64,000 bases of DNA from Halorientalis pallida (GCF_004118325.1 NZ_RDFA01000001.1:230327-294326), one strand, 5' to 3'. Positions 52,796-62,888 are shown, numbered from the stretch's first letter. The notes: generated by a model not told the origin, from the sequence alone. Program-made: numbers and translations.

Positions 52796-54792
52796 ATTCG
52801 GATCGCTACGAAGCCAAACGCATCGCCGAGGACCTCGAAGAACCGGTCGACGAGGCCTCGAACCTCGCCGAGAAACTGGGCCTGCACCCATACGCGGTCA
52901 ACTACTGGATCGTCGACTACGACGAGATGAACGAGTTGATCGCCTACGGTGGGTTCCAGCAGCGCTACCCGCACTGGCGCTGGGGCATGCAGTACGACCA
53001 GCAACAGAAACAGAGCCAGTTCCTCGGCGGGAAAGCCTTCGAGATCGTCAACAACGACAACCCCAGCCACGCCTTCCTGCAGGAGTCCAACTCCATGGCC
53101 GACCAGAAGGCGGTCATCACCCACGTCGAGGCCCACGCGGACTTCTTCGCCAACAACGAGTGGTTCGGGATGTTCGCGGACGACCCCGACGCCGCCGCGA
53201 TGCTGGCCCGGCACTCCGAGACGATCCAGGAGTACATGCAGGACCCCGACATCGAGCGTGCCGCGGTCGAGAAGTGGATCGACCACGTCCTCTGTCTGGA
53301 GGACAACATCGACCAGCACCGCCCGTTCGCGCCGGTCGAGACCGACGGTCGCGACGAGTTGCGCGACCGCGAGGAGGACTTCGAGGACATCGAGGCGAAA
53401 CTCGACGAACTCGACCTCTCGGAGGAGGTCGTCGGGCAGGTGTTCGACGAGGACTGGCTGGAGGCCCAGCGCGACGACGACGGCGAGATCACGTTCCCGG
53501 ACGAACCCGAGAAGGACGTGATCGGGTTCCTCCGCCAGCACGGGATGGCCTACGACCGCGACGCCGAGAAGGCCGTCGCGATGACCGACTGGCAGCGCGA
53601 GATCCTCGAGATCCTGCGCCGGGAGGCCTACTACTTCGCCCCCCAGAAGATGACGAAGGTAATGAACGAGGGGTGGGCCTCCTACTGGGAGTCGGCGATG
53701 ATGTCCAAGGAGGCCTTCGCCGACAGCGACGAGTTCGTCAAGTACGCCGACCACATGGCGCAGGTGCTGGGCTCGCCCGGCTTCAACCCGTACAAACTCG
53801 GGCTGGAACTGTGGCAGTACGTCGAGAACACGGAGAACCGCCGTGAGATCGTCGAACGCCTCCTCCGGGTCGAGGACATCACCTGGCGCAACCTCCACGA
53901 CCGCGTCGACTTCGAGCAGGTGCAGGACCTGATCGCGCCCGAGGAGGCGCTGACGGACGTTCCGAGCCACCTCGACGACCTCGATCCCGAGGATCCGCGG
54001 GTCGACGCCGACGCGCTCGACCGCGCTCGTAACGGTGAGTTCGACGTGGCGAAGTACCCCTGGAAGGTGCTGACCTACGAGGGACTGGCCGAACGTCACT
54101 ACTCGCTGGTCGAGCCCCAGAACCGCGGGTTCGTCTCCCGGGTCGGCCAGGAGGAACTCGAACGCGTCTCGCGGTACATGTTCGACGATGCCCGGTACGA
54201 GAGCGTCGCCGAGGCGCTCGCGGACATCGACTACACCCGCGGCTGGGACCGCATGCGCGAGATCCGGGAGAGTCACAACGACGTGACCTTCCTCGACGAG
54301 TTCCTCACCCAGGAGTTCGTCGACGAGAACGACTACTTCACGTACGAGTACACCCAGTCGACGGGTGACTACCGGGTCACCTCGACGGACTACGAGGACG
54401 TGAAAAAGAAGCTGATGCTCCGGTTCACCAACTTCGGGAAGCCGACGATCGTCGTCGAAGACGGCAACTACAACAACCGCAACGAGTTGCTCCTCAGCCA
54501 CAAGTACAACGGCGTGATGCTCGACCTCGGGCAGGCCAAAGACACCCTCGAACGGGTGTTCGAGCTGTGGGGTCGGCCAGTCAACCTCAAGACCATCGTC
54601 AAGGAACTCGACGAACACGACATCGAGGTCGCCAAGCGCCGGGACCGCGAACCCGAACCCGAGGAACAGGGCAAGCTCGTCCGGTACGACGGCGAAGAGA
54701 TCACGACCCGCGACCTGGACTGGGAGGAGGTCGAACACCTCGCCGCGACCGACGTGGACTACGACACCAAACCCGACGAGTGGCTGGCCTGA
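52792..54792 (+). CDS. SpoVR family protein
   Basis: 666 aa. SpoVR/YcgB signature: [100 protein letters not shown] and [20 protein letters not shown]. In bacteria SpoVR acts in spore cortex formation and stress; here it completes the PrkA set. The extra C-terminal ~60 residues are highly charged. Start ATG 52792; much longer frame in this register is a shadow of the DUF444 gene. Operon last gene. Confidence 0.95.
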   Translation: MNSDRYEAKRIAEDLEEPVDEASNLAEKLGLHPYAVNYWIVDYDEMNELIAYGGFQQRYPHWRWGMQYDQQQKQSQFLGGKAFEIVNNDNPSHAFLQESNSMADQKAVITHVEAHADFFANNEWFGMFADDPDAAAMLARHSETIQEYMQDPDIERAAVEKWIDHVLCLEDNIDQHRPFAPVETDGRDELRDREEDFEDIEAKLDELDLSEEVVGQVFDEDWLEAQRDDDGEITFPDEPEKDVIGFLRQHGMAYDRDAEKAVAMTDWQREILEILRREAYYFAPQKMTKVMNEGWASYWESAMMSKEAFADSDEFVKYADHMAQVLGSPGFNPYKLGLELWQYVENTENRREIVERLLRVEDITWRNLHDRVDFEQVQDLIAPEEALTDVPSHLDDLDPEDPRVDADALDRARNGEFDVAKYPWKVLTYEGLAERHYSLVEPQNRGFVSRVGQEELERVSRYMFDDARYESVAEALADIDYTRGWDRMREIRESHNDVTFLDEFLTQEFVDENDYFTYEYTQSTGDYRVTSTDYEDVKKKLMLRFTNFGKPTIVVEDGNYNNRNELLLSHKYNGVMLDLGQAKDTLERVFELWGRPVNLKTIVKELDEHDIEVAKRRDREPEPEEQGKLVRYDGEEITTRDLDWEEVEHLAATDVDYDTKPDEWLA

Positions 54793-55043
54793 TCGCGCGC
54801 TCCCTCGCGACTCGTTCTCGGGAATGGAAGCGGCGATCGGGGTGCGTTACCCCCAATTATCATATGTGTAATCCGGGACGGGACGGGCGTCGGTTCCTAC
54901 ATATTAATCTGCCCCTCGTGTAGCGTAATGAGTTGTTAGGAGCCATTAACAGCGAAGAGAACGGTCTTCGAACCGAGAATGCTATCGTACAGAGACGGCG
55001 GGTGCCGCGTCCCGGCGGACGCGGACGGAGCCAGGAGGTGATC
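54793..55043. promoter_or_regulatory. AT-rich region between SpoVR and DUF7344 regulator
   Basis: 251 bp, AT-rich around 54850-54930 (AATTATCATATGTGTAA, then ATATTAATCTG) followed by a more GC-rich leader. It probably holds the promoter of the regulator and the SpoVR terminator. No inverted repeat of note and no gene were seen. Confidence 0.4.
55033..55043 (+). promoter_or_regulatory. Perfect Shine-Dalgarno site before 55044
   Basis: AGGAGGTGATC lies directly before the ATG at 55044. GGAGGTGATC is the full complement of the 3' end of 16S rRNA. Its position fixes the start and is notable because most genes in this window appear leaderless. Confidence 0.85.
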
Positions 55044-55580
55044 ATGGGAGCGAAGACGAAAGAACGGGCGACCCTCGACGCGGGTGAGATTCACGACATC
55101 CTACGGAACGATCGGCGGCGACTGGCGATCAAGTGTCTCCGGGAACGGGACGACGCGCTGAGCGTGCGTGACCTCTCCGAGCAGGTGGCGACACGCGAGA
55201 CAGGCGAGTCGCCCGCGCCACGGGACAAGCGTCGGAGCGTTTACGTCTCGCTCCACCAGACCCACCTCCCCAAACTCGACGAACTCGGGATCGTCGACTA
55301 CGACACCGACTCCAAGGAGGTTCGGCTGTGCGACCGCGCGGCCGAGATCACGACGTACATGGAAGTCGTCCCCCGCTACGGGATCACCTGGGCGGAGTAC
55401 TACCTCGTCCTCGGCATCCTCGGGTTCGGGACCGTGCTAGCCGCGAGCATCGGCACACCACTACTCGGGGCCATCGGGACCCCCACGGTCGCGGCCGCGT
55501 ACCTGCTGATTCTGACCGGCTCGGCCGCGTTCCACGTCCGTTCCCAGGACCGCGATCTCTTCGAGGGACTCCGCGCCTGA
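55044..55580 (+). CDS. DUF7344 winged-helix protein with C-terminal membrane segments
   Basis: 178 aa from ATG 55044, fixed by the strong ribosome site. The winged-helix block is EIHDILRNDRRRLAIKCLRE, VRDLSEQVATRET, SVYVSLHQTHLPKLDELGIV. After VVPRYGITWAEY two hydrophobic segments (YLVLGILGFGTVLAASIGTP, VAAAYLLILTGSAAFHV) anchor it in the membrane. Membrane-bound DUF7344 regulators are frequent in haloarchaea and are unstudied. It lies just after the SpoVR operon, separated by 251 bp. Confidence 0.82.
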   Translation: MGAKTKERATLDAGEIHDILRNDRRRLAIKCLRERDDALSVRDLSEQVATRETGESPAPRDKRRSVYVSLHQTHLPKLDELGIVDYDTDSKEVRLCDRAAEITTYMEVVPRYGITWAEYYLVLGILGFGTVLAASIGTPLLGAIGTPTVAAAYLLILTGSAAFHVRSQDRDLFEGLRA

Positions 55581-55618
55581 CAGGGGGTTTCAAGCGGGCG
55601 TCGGCCGTCCGTCCGAAC

Positions 55619-56011
55619 ATGGGCACCCACACGGCACTGGAAGTCTCGACCGACGAGCGCGTGACGACCGTCGACATCACCGACCGGGTAGCGAGTCAAC
55701 TGCCGACAGACGCCACCGGGACCTGCACCGTCTTCGTCGAGCACACGACGGCGGGGATCAGCGTCAACGAGGCCGAGCCGCGCCTGCTGGACGACATCGA
55801 ACGCGTGCTCGAAGCGATCGTCCCCGAGACGGGCTGGGATCACGATCAGTTAGATGGCAATGCTGACGCGCACCTCCGGTCGATGTTGCTGGGCCGGGAC
55901 GTGACGGTGCCGGTCGTCGACGGCACACTCGCTCTGGGCACCTGGCAGTCGGTCCTGCTCGTCGAGTGTGACGGGCCCCGAACCAGGACAGTGACCGTCA
56001 CGTGCGACTGA
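55619..56011 (+). CDS. YjbQ family (secondary thiamine-phosphate synthase-like) protein
   Basis: 130 aa. The signature CTVFVEHTTAGISVNEAEPR is the YjbQ active-site motif with Thr-Thr-Ala. HDQLDGNADAHLRSMLLGRD and GTWQSVLLVECDGPRTRTVT follow. YjbQ proteins have weak thiamine-phosphate synthase activity and unknown main roles. Start ATG 55619, with MGTHTALEVSTDERV. It follows the DUF7344 gene by 38 bp. Confidence 0.9.
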   Translation: MGTHTALEVSTDERVTTVDITDRVASQLPTDATGTCTVFVEHTTAGISVNEAEPRLLDDIERVLEAIVPETGWDHDQLDGNADAHLRSMLLGRDVTVPVVDGTLALGTWQSVLLVECDGPRTRTVTVTCD

Positions 56012-56068
56012 GGTTTCGAGGGACGGCTTCGGGATGGACGATCCACGTCGAAGAGGTGTGTGCCGAAA

Positions 56069-56079
56069 CACATAATGTG
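56069..56079. promoter_or_regulatory. CACAT-A-ATGTG palindrome upstream of Bat-like regulator
   Basis: An 11-bp perfect palindrome, 49 bp before the ATG at 56128, in a short intergenic region. It could be an operator for autoregulation. Not tested; only the symmetry is seen. Confidence 0.4.
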
Positions 56080-56127
56080 CCGTGTACGAAAGGGTCGATG
56101 ACATTCGTTCGTTAACAGGACCCTCAC

Positions 56128-56781
56128 ATGAGGTATTTCGACTTCACAATTTCGCCGGAAGACGGGGCAATCCATCCCGCAGACAAGCTGATCGCCGATC
56201 AGCCCGACGTGACGCGGGACGCGCTGATGCACGTCAACTCGCTGGGTGACGGGACGGGCGTCCTCCTCTACCGGATCTACGGCCACCCCGAGTCGCTGAC
56301 GGCGGTCATCGACGAGTCGAACCAGGTCCTCGCCTGGGACGTGCTGGACGTGCAAGACGACGTGTTCCATCTCTACCTCCACGTCCCGCCGGGCCAGCCC
56401 GCGGGCGGCCTGATGGCACTGGCCCAGAAGTACGCGCTCATCATCGACACGCCGCTGAAGTACACCGACCAGGGTGGCCTCCGGACGACCATCGTCGGGA
56501 CCCACGAGATGCTCCGGAAAGCCCTCGAAGAGACACCCGACGGCGTCCGCTTCGCCGTCGAGCAGGCCGGCCAGTACTCCCCCGACCGGGAAGACATCCT
56601 CTCGATCCTCACCGAACGCCAGCACGAGGTGTTCGAGACGGCCATCTCGGAGGGCTACTACGAGATTCCACGTGAGGCCACCCACGAGGACATCGCCAAC
56701 GCGCTGGGCTGTGCGCCCTCGACCGTCGACGAACACCTCAGGAAAGCCGAATCACGTGTGCTGTCGGCGCTGATGCGATAG
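56128..56781 (+). CDS. HTH-10 (Bat-type) transcriptional regulator
   Basis: 217 aa. The N-terminal ~150 residues are an uncharacterised sensor domain (MRYFDFTISPEDGAIHPADK, VLLYRIYGHPESLTAVIDES). The C-terminal 60 residues form the HTH-10 domain: ILTERQHEVFETAISEGYYE, then IANALGCAPSTVDEHLRKAE, as in bacterio-opsin activator. It should bind DNA; the target is not evident. Lies before the fatty-acid genes, which it may control, though no test is possible. Confidence 0.88.
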   Translation: MRYFDFTISPEDGAIHPADKLIADQPDVTRDALMHVNSLGDGTGVLLYRIYGHPESLTAVIDESNQVLAWDVLDVQDDVFHLYLHVPPGQPAGGLMALAQKYALIIDTPLKYTDQGGLRTTIVGTHEMLRKALEETPDGVRFAVEQAGQYSPDREDILSILTERQHEVFETAISEGYYEIPREATHEDIANALGCAPSTVDEHLRKAESRVLSALMR

Positions 56782-56819
56782 GAGGAGCAACAGAGTGCGG
56801 AACGGGGAAATCGGGCCGG

Positions 56820-58802
56820 CTAGTCGTCCGCCGTCGCCGGTTCGCCCTCGTAGATCTTCGTGACCTTGTCCTCGAACTCGGATTTGATGTTGCGGCGTTT
56901 CTTCTTCAGCGACGGGGTGAGCAGGTCGTTCTCCGGCGTCCACTCGAGGTGGGCCAGCTCGAACTGCTTGATCGTCTCGTGTTTCTCCAGGTTCCGGTTG
57001 ACGAGCTGGACGTCTTCGTTGACCCACTCCTTGACGCGCTCGTCCTCACAGATATCCTCTTTCGAGGCGGGAAGGTCGATGTTGCGGTTCGACGCCCACC
57101 GATCGATCGCGTCGAAGTTCGGGACGACTAGGGCGGAGACGAACTTCTCGTCGTCGCCCATCACCATGATCTGCTCGACCCGCGAGGAGGTCGAGAACTC
57201 GTCCTCGATGGGTTCCGGGGCGACGTTTTTCCCCGTGTCCAGCACGATCAGGTTCTTCAGCCGGTCGTGGTAGATCAGGTAGTCGTCCTCGATTCGTTCG
57301 ACGATGTCGCCGGTCTTGAACCAGCCGTCGGCGGTGAACGCCTCCTCGGTCTTCTCGGGCATCTCCCAGTAGCCCTCGGTGATGTTGGGGCCTTTGATCA
57401 GCAGTTCACCGACTTCCCCCTCGACCTCCTCGAACTGGTCGTCGGCGACCTGTGACTCGTCGATCTTGATGTCGATGTCGGGCAACGGTGGGCCGAGCGT
57501 GCCGGTTTCGAGGATTTCCGGCGGGTTCGTCGAGACGACCGGGGCGGCCTCCGTCAGGCCGTACCCCTCGAAGATGGGGATGCCCATCCCCTTGAACAGA
57601 TCCGCGAGGTCCTTGCTCAGGCTCCCGCCACCGCTGACGAAGAAGTCGACGTTGCCGCCGAGTTCCTCCTTGACTTGTTTGAACACGAGCTGGTTGGCGA
57701 TGGAGTGTTTGATCTTCAGTCCCAGTCCGGGGTTCTCCGCCCGGCCGTAGGTTCGGGCGATCCCGACGGCCCACTCGAAGATGCGCTCTTTCGTGTCCGA
57801 CCCGCTGGCTTGCTCACGCATCTCGTCGAAGATGCGCTCGTAGACCCGTGGGACGCTCGACCCGCCACCCGGCTCGATCTTCTGGATGTCCTCGCTGACG
57901 GTGTCGGTGCTCTCGGCGTAGCCGACCGTCACGCCGGACGCGAACATCAGAAAGTGCCCCGTCGTGCGCTCGAAGACGTGTGCAAGCGGGAGAAATGAGA
58001 TAGTCCGGCGGCCGGGGTCCAGTGACGGCACGTCCTCGTCCTTGTCGGGTCTGGGGCCGACCCGCTTGCGGACCTGGTTGACGTTGGACCGGAAGTTGTG
58101 GTGGGTCAGTTTGACCCCTTTGGGTTTGCCAGTCGTCCCGGACGTGTAGATGAGACTCGCCAGGTCGTGCATGTCCTGTTCTTCGATCCACGACCAGTAC
58201 TCGTCCTCGTCGAACCGCTCGTCGCCGAGTTCGTACACTTCCGACAGCGTGTGGATCTGGTCGACGTCGTCGTACTTCTCCAGTTCGTCGATGACGACGA
58301 CGAACTCCAGGCTGAGTTCGTCCTGGACCTTGATGATCCGGTCGAGCAGGTACTCGTTCTCGACGACGACACCGGTCGCCCCCGGGTCGTTGAGCAGATA
58401 CTTGATCTGTTTCGGCGACGACTCCGTGTAAACCGTGGTGACCGTCCCACCCGAGGCCAGCAGTCCGAAGTCGGACAGCGCCCACTCCATCCGCGGGTTC
58501 GACATGATGCCGACGCGGTCGTCTTTCTCGACGCCGAGTTCACGAAAGCCCGCCGCCAGCCGACGGACGAGTTCCCGCATCTTGTCGTAGTCGAGTGACG
58601 TGTACTCGCCCGGCTCGGGTTCGTCGACGATCTCCGGAGAGAGTGTCCGCTGATAGATGCCGCCCTTGTACATCTGGGCGTCGAGGTCGCCGTATCGCTC
58701 CGCCGCGTCCTCGAACATCTCGGGGAGCGTGTTCTCCTCGATCACCTCGTCGGTGTACTCCCGCTCTGCCTCTCTGATCGCCTCGATGTCAGGTGGGGTC
58801 AT
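56820..58802 (-). CDS. Long-chain fatty-acid-CoA ligase (AMP-forming)
   Basis: 660 aa. The AMP-binding motif YTSGTTGKPKGVKLTHHN (about 200-218) and GYGLTEAAPVVSTNPPE, GWFKTGDIVERIEDDYLIYH and DRLKNLIVLDTGKNVAPEPI mark an acyl-CoA synthetase of the FadD/LACS group. It activates fatty acids at the membrane face with ATP and CoA. ATG 58802; the 37-residue extension is not needed. Its C-terminus has LKKKRRNIKSEFEDKVTKIY. Likely feeds the beta-oxidation genes to the right. Confidence 0.92.
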   Translation of the reverse strand: MTPPDIEAIREAEREYTDEVIEENTLPEMFEDAAERYGDLDAQMYKGGIYQRTLSPEIVDEPEPGEYTSLDYDKMRELVRRLAAGFRELGVEKDDRVGIMSNPRMEWALSDFGLLASGGTVTTVYTESSPKQIKYLLNDPGATGVVVENEYLLDRIIKVQDELSLEFVVVIDELEKYDDVDQIHTLSEVYELGDERFDEDEYWSWIEEQDMHDLASLIYTSGTTGKPKGVKLTHHNFRSNVNQVRKRVGPRPDKDEDVPSLDPGRRTISFLPLAHVFERTTGHFLMFASGVTVGYAESTDTVSEDIQKIEPGGGSSVPRVYERIFDEMREQASGSDTKERIFEWAVGIARTYGRAENPGLGLKIKHSIANQLVFKQVKEELGGNVDFFVSGGGSLSKDLADLFKGMGIPIFEGYGLTEAAPVVSTNPPEILETGTLGPPLPDIDIKIDESQVADDQFEEVEGEVGELLIKGPNITEGYWEMPEKTEEAFTADGWFKTGDIVERIEDDYLIYHDRLKNLIVLDTGKNVAPEPIEDEFSTSSRVEQIMVMGDDEKFVSALVVPNFDAIDRWASNRNIDLPASKEDICEDERVKEWVNEDVQLVNRNLEKHETIKQFELAHLEWTPENDLLTPSLKKKRRNIKSEFEDKVTKIYEGEPATADD

Positions 58803-59040
58803 GCATTGTGGTATCGCGTCAGCCGTTAAATATGCCCGGGTCGTTCGTGATAGTTGAAACGGGCGCGACCGCGTACGTGCTGATTTCGGAAACCTACGCC
58901 ACTGAGCGGCCACCAGCCCTGGCGTTTTCAGCGGGCGTAACGTGACTGACTGTCCCCAAACATGTTTCTCTGTAAGTATAACCGAGCAGCCACGTCGCCG
59001 AGAGAGTATCTACTGCTCACGGATGAAACCGTCGAAGGAG

Positions 59041-59151
<111 letters not shown>

Positions 59152-59175
59152 GCACTCAAAGCTGAGAGGGGTTCA

Positions 59176-59183
59176 GTAATAAA
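59176..59183 (-). promoter_or_regulatory. TATA box of the tRNA-Glu gene
   Basis: The minus strand reads TTTATTAC, centred about 28 nt upstream of the tRNA 5' end. Spacing and sequence match an archaeal TATA box. Confidence 0.6.
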
Positions 59184-59402
59184 CCCTGCTTTTCGGAAGC
59201 GCAGTGGGGATCACTCACAGAGGGCAAGAGTGGCGTGGTTGGACGACTGCCCAGTCGAGGGTTCCGCTGCTGGCGAGTACGAGCAGCGACACGGTCGATT
59301 GGCCGTCGAAAAAAGACGCGGCGGTTCTCGACTGCGTTACTGAGCCTCGAAATCGGGCTCACTTCGGTTAGATCTGCGGTCTAACGACGTTCGCCGGATC
59401 GT

Positions 59403-61406
59403 TTACTGCCCTTCGAAGTCCGGCTCACCGTCGCCCATGAAGGCGGTCATGCCCTCCATGACGTCGTCGGTGCCGATGAGGTGGCCGAAGGCCTGGGACT
59501 CGACTTCGAGTCCGGCCTCGGTGTCGTCGCGACCCTTCAGCATGGCGCGTTTGGTCATCTTCTGGGCGACCGGCGGGCCCTGGGCGAGCTGTTCGGCGAG
59601 GTCGAGTGCCTCGTCGAACAGGTCGTCCTTCGAGACCACGTCGCGCAGGAAGCCGAAGTCGGCCATCTCCTCGGCGTCGTAGCGCTCTGCGGTCATGATG
59701 ATCTCCTTGGCGGGGCCCTCGCCGATGACGTTGGCGAGGCGCTGGGTGCCGCCCCAGCCGGGGAGCAGACCGAGGTCGAGTTCGGGCTGACCGAACTCGG
59801 AGCGCTCGGAGGCGATGCGGATGTCCGTGCACATCGAGAGCTCCATCCCGCCGCCGAGACAGAAGCCGTCGATGCCGGCGACGACCGGGAGCGGGCACTC
59901 CTCCAGGCGGCCGAAGGTGGCCTGGCCCTGTGCGGAGAGTTCCTGTGCCGAGAGCGGGTCGGCGCTGGTGGCCATGGACTGCACGTCGGCCCCGGCCGAG
60001 AACGCCTTGTCACCTTCGCCGGTGATCAGGATGGCGCGGACCTGCTCTTCGCCCTCGAAGATCTCGCGGGCCTGGTCGAGTTCGTCCAGCACGTCGAGGC
60101 TGATCGTGTTCATCCGGTGGGGCCGGTCGATCTTGATGTGACCGATCTGCTTCTCGTTGTGCCCCTCCGGCACGTCCACGTCGATGCGCTCGATAGCGAT
60201 GACCTCGAAGTCGGGACCGCTCTCCTCGTCGTCACCGGCACCGTCGTTGAATCCACCCTGTTCGGCGGCCTCCGAGAGGTACTCCGGCGGTTCGTAGCGG
60301 GCGGCACCGGTCTCCTCGTACAGTTCTTCGAGCTTGTTCAGGCACTTCTCGACGCCGTACTCGTCGATGGACTTGGTCGGTCCCTCGGGGAAGCCCGCAC
60401 CCATCATGACGGCCTCGTCGATGTCCTCGGGCGGGGCGACGTCGCCGCCGACGAGGTTGGCGATCTCCTTGGCGAGTGCAGCGTTCAGACGCTCCTCGAC
60501 CTCTTCGCTGTACTCGTCGGTCGGCACGTCGGCGCCGTCACCGTCCTCGTAGTCGTAGAAGCCCACGCCAGTCTTCTGACCGAGCTCTTCGGCCTCGACT
60601 TTCTCCTGCATGACCGGGGCCGGCTCGTACTCGTCACCGAGCACGTCGTTCATGTAATCGAGGACGTGGTAGGAGATGTCGATGCCGGTCATGTCGGCCA
60701 GCTCGAAGGTCCCCATCGGCAGGCCCATGTGGTACTTCGTCGTGGAGTCGATCTCCTCGACGGTGGCCACGTCGTCGCTGAGCATCCAGCAGGCCTCGTT
60801 CATCAGGGGCACGAGGATGCGGTTGACGATGAAGCCGGGCGAGTCCTTCCGGACGCGGACGGGGGTCTTGCCGAAGTCCTCGGCCAGGTCTTCGATGACC
60901 TCGATGGTCTCTTCGTCGGTGTGCTCGCCGTTGATGACCTCGACGAGCTGCATCCGGATCGGCGGGTTGAAAAAGTGCATCCCGCAGAACTGCTCGGGTC
61001 GGTCCGAGACTTCCGAGAGGTCGGTGATCGACAGCGACGAGGTGTTGGTCGCGAAGATCGCGTGGTCGGGCGCGGACTCCTCGACCTCCTCGTAGACGTC
61101 CTCCTTGATCTCCATCTTCTCGGGGACGGCCTCGATGATCACGTCGGCCGACCCGACGGCCTCCTCCATGTCGACCAGCGGTGTGACCGAGTCGATGGCC
61201 GCGTCGGCCTCTTCCTCGGTGATCGTGTCCTTCTCGGCCAGTTTCTGGAGGCTCCACTCGATGTCCTCGTAGCCGCTCTGGACGAACTCCTCTTTGATGT
61301 CGCGCAGCCGCACTTCGTACCCCGCGAGTGCGGCGACCTCGGCGATGCCGTGGCCCATGTTGCCGGCGCCAAGCACCGCGATGGTTTCGATATCTTCGAG
61401 TTGCAT
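59403..61406 (-). CDS. 3-hydroxyacyl-CoA dehydrogenase/enoyl-CoA hydratase fusion
   Basis: 667 aa bifunctional beta-oxidation enzyme. Residues 1-300 carry the dehydrogenase (AVLGAGNMGHGIAEVAALAG NAD fold; FFNPPIRMQLVEVINGEHTD; VNRILVPLMNEA). The C-terminal half (about 405-667) is the enoyl-CoA hydratase: VAGIDGFCLGGGMELSMCTD with one Glu and EFGQPELDLGLLPGWGGTQR with the other. The domain order is the reverse of bacterial FadB, as is usual in archaea. Cytoplasmic. Divergent from the first acyl-CoA dehydrogenase gene; a common promoter region separates them. Confidence 0.95.
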   Translation of the reverse strand: MQLEDIETIAVLGAGNMGHGIAEVAALAGYEVRLRDIKEEFVQSGYEDIEWSLQKLAEKDTITEEEADAAIDSVTPLVDMEEAVGSADVIIEAVPEKMEIKEDVYEEVEESAPDHAIFATNTSSLSITDLSEVSDRPEQFCGMHFFNPPIRMQLVEVINGEHTDEETIEVIEDLAEDFGKTPVRVRKDSPGFIVNRILVPLMNEACWMLSDDVATVEEIDSTTKYHMGLPMGTFELADMTGIDISYHVLDYMNDVLGDEYEPAPVMQEKVEAEELGQKTGVGFYDYEDGDGADVPTDEYSEEVEERLNAALAKEIANLVGGDVAPPEDIDEAVMMGAGFPEGPTKSIDEYGVEKCLNKLEELYEETGAARYEPPEYLSEAAEQGGFNDGAGDDEESGPDFEVIAIERIDVDVPEGHNEKQIGHIKIDRPHRMNTISLDVLDELDQAREIFEGEEQVRAILITGEGDKAFSAGADVQSMATSADPLSAQELSAQGQATFGRLEECPLPVVAGIDGFCLGGGMELSMCTDIRIASERSEFGQPELDLGLLPGWGGTQRLANVIGEGPAKEIIMTAERYDAEEMADFGFLRDVVSKDDLFDEALDLAEQLAQGPPVAQKMTKRAMLKGRDDTEAGLEVESQAFGHLIGTDDVMEGMTAFMGDGEPDFEGQ

Positions 61407-61595
61407 GAGTCATTGGAACACTCTCTGCCAGCCCCTTTCAGTGTTTTTCTTTGGCCGCAGAAACGGATTACAGTCCGTCTATCGTTTACTCTCGACGAAA
61501 ACATCGTTGCCTGCTCGCGTGCAGCAACTAACAACGCTCGACGAGTTGTCGACTGATCACAAACAATTATGTTGCATAAGTCCCCACGGTGGCGT

Positions 61596-62750
61596 ATGGA
61601 TTTTGAACTACCAGAGGGAATCGACCAGATCCGGAAGGAAATCCGCCGTTTCGGCGAGAACGAGATCGAACCGGTCGCGAAAAAGTACGACCGTGAGGAA
61701 AAGTATCCCCACGAGGTCATGGACAAGGCCAACGAGATGGGCCTGCTCGGTGCCTCCATCCCCGTCGAGTACGGCGGTGCTGGCTACTCCGTCCTGGAGA
61801 CCTCCATCATCTGTGAGGAACTGTTCGCCATCGACCCCGGGATCGGGTTCTGTATCGTCGCGTCCTCGTTCGGGACCGAGGCGATCCAGGAGTTCGGGAC
61901 CGAAGACCAGAAAGCGGAGTTCCTCGAACCCGTCGCGCGCGGCGAGAAGATCTCCGGCGCGGCCATCTCCGAGCCCCACGCCGGCTCCGACGTGTCCTCC
62001 ATCTCGACGCGCGCCGAGAAGGACGGCGACGAGTACGTCATCAACGGGAACAAGATGTGGATCTCGAACGGGTCGATCGGCGACTTCTTCGTCGTGCTCT
62101 GTCAGACCGACCCCGACGCGGAGGGCCGCTACAACGGCTTCTCCCAGATCATCGTCGAGTCCGACCGCGACGGCTTCGAGGCCGACAAGATCAAGGGCAA
62201 ACTCGGTATCCGCGCCTCCGACACCGCGGAACTGATCTTCGACGACGTCCGCGTTCCGGAAGAGAACGTCGTCGGGACCGAGGGCATGGGTTTCCTCCAG
62301 CAGATGCAGTTCTTCGACGCCACCCGCGTCGGCGTCGCCGCACAGGGCGTCGGTCTCGCCAAGGGTGCGGCCGACCGCGCCCTCGAATACGCCCAGGAGC
62401 GCGAGCAGTTCGGCCAGCCCATCTCCGAGTTCCAGGCCATCCAGCACAAGATCGCGGAGGCCTACACGGACATCGAGGCCGCCCGAAACCTGACCTACAA
62501 GGGTGCCTGGGCGGTCGACCAGGGCGAACAGATCACGAAACTCGCCTCCATGGCCAAGGAGTACGGCTCCCGCGTGGCCGTCGACGTGGCCAACGAGGCC
62601 GTCCAGATCCACGGCGGGGCCGGTTACGTCGACGACTTCGACGCCGAGCGGTTCTACCGCGACGCCAAGATCCTCCAGATCTACGAGGGTACCACGGAAA
62701 TCCAGAAGAACATCATCGCCCGCGAGCTCCTCGGCAAGGGCATGTCGTAA
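61596..62750 (+). CDS. Acyl-CoA dehydrogenase, first copy
   Basis: 384 aa FAD enzyme for the first beta-oxidation step. GAAISEPHAGSDVSSIST binds FAD and substrate; GIRASDTAELIFDDVRVPEE, YAQEREQFGQPISEFQAIQH and NEAVQIHGGAGYVDDFDAER are conserved; catalytic Glu lies in IYEGTTEIQ. ATG 61596 is set by an AATTATG element about 26 nt upstream, giving a leaderless mRNA and dropping a nine-residue extension. Very similar to the next gene. Confidence 0.95.
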   Translation: MDFELPEGIDQIRKEIRRFGENEIEPVAKKYDREEKYPHEVMDKANEMGLLGASIPVEYGGAGYSVLETSIICEELFAIDPGIGFCIVASSFGTEAIQEFGTEDQKAEFLEPVARGEKISGAAISEPHAGSDVSSISTRAEKDGDEYVINGNKMWISNGSIGDFFVVLCQTDPDAEGRYNGFSQIIVESDRDGFEADKIKGKLGIRASDTAELIFDDVRVPEENVVGTEGMGFLQQMQFFDATRVGVAAQGVGLAKGAADRALEYAQEREQFGQPISEFQAIQHKIAEAYTDIEAARNLTYKGAWAVDQGEQITKLASMAKEYGSRVAVDVANEAVQIHGGAGYVDDFDAERFYRDAKILQIYEGTTEIQKNIIARELLGKGMS

Positions 62751-62873
62751 CGCCCACGAGTTCACACCACTTCGAGGCGTAGATCGGGAGTCGATTCCGG
62801 CGCTCGACGCGTAAATTTTTCCCTGTCCAAAATTCGAAACAATCAGCGATCCGTGGTAAGCGGTTGCAAAGGA

Positions 62874-62883
62874 GTATTAATAC
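62874..62883. promoter_or_regulatory. GTATTAATAC palindrome at the promoter of the second acyl-CoA dehydrogenase gene
   Basis: Perfect 10-bp palindrome whose centre is the likely TATA box (TATTAATA), 22-31 nt before the ATG at 62905. A repressor binding here would block the basal transcription factors. Confidence 0.5.
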
Positions 62884-62888
62884 TGTAA

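Noticed and set aside
52027..54792. Plus-strand frame of 921 codons covering the end of DUF444 and SpoVR
   Set aside because: The first 255 codons are a shadow of DUF444; SpoVR begins at the ATG at 52792 with the ATGA overlap.
58803..59040. Possible small gene between the acyl-CoA ligase and tRNA-Glu
   Set aside because: Frames are short, start in the tRNA region and have no conserved motif; the stretch is best seen as the ligase promoter and the tRNA 3' flank.
59152..59402. Coding potential between tRNA-Glu and the fusion gene
   Set aside because: Short frames here lack conserved motifs; only a weak GTTAGA/TCTAAC inverted repeat (59367-59385) and the tRNA promoter are seen.
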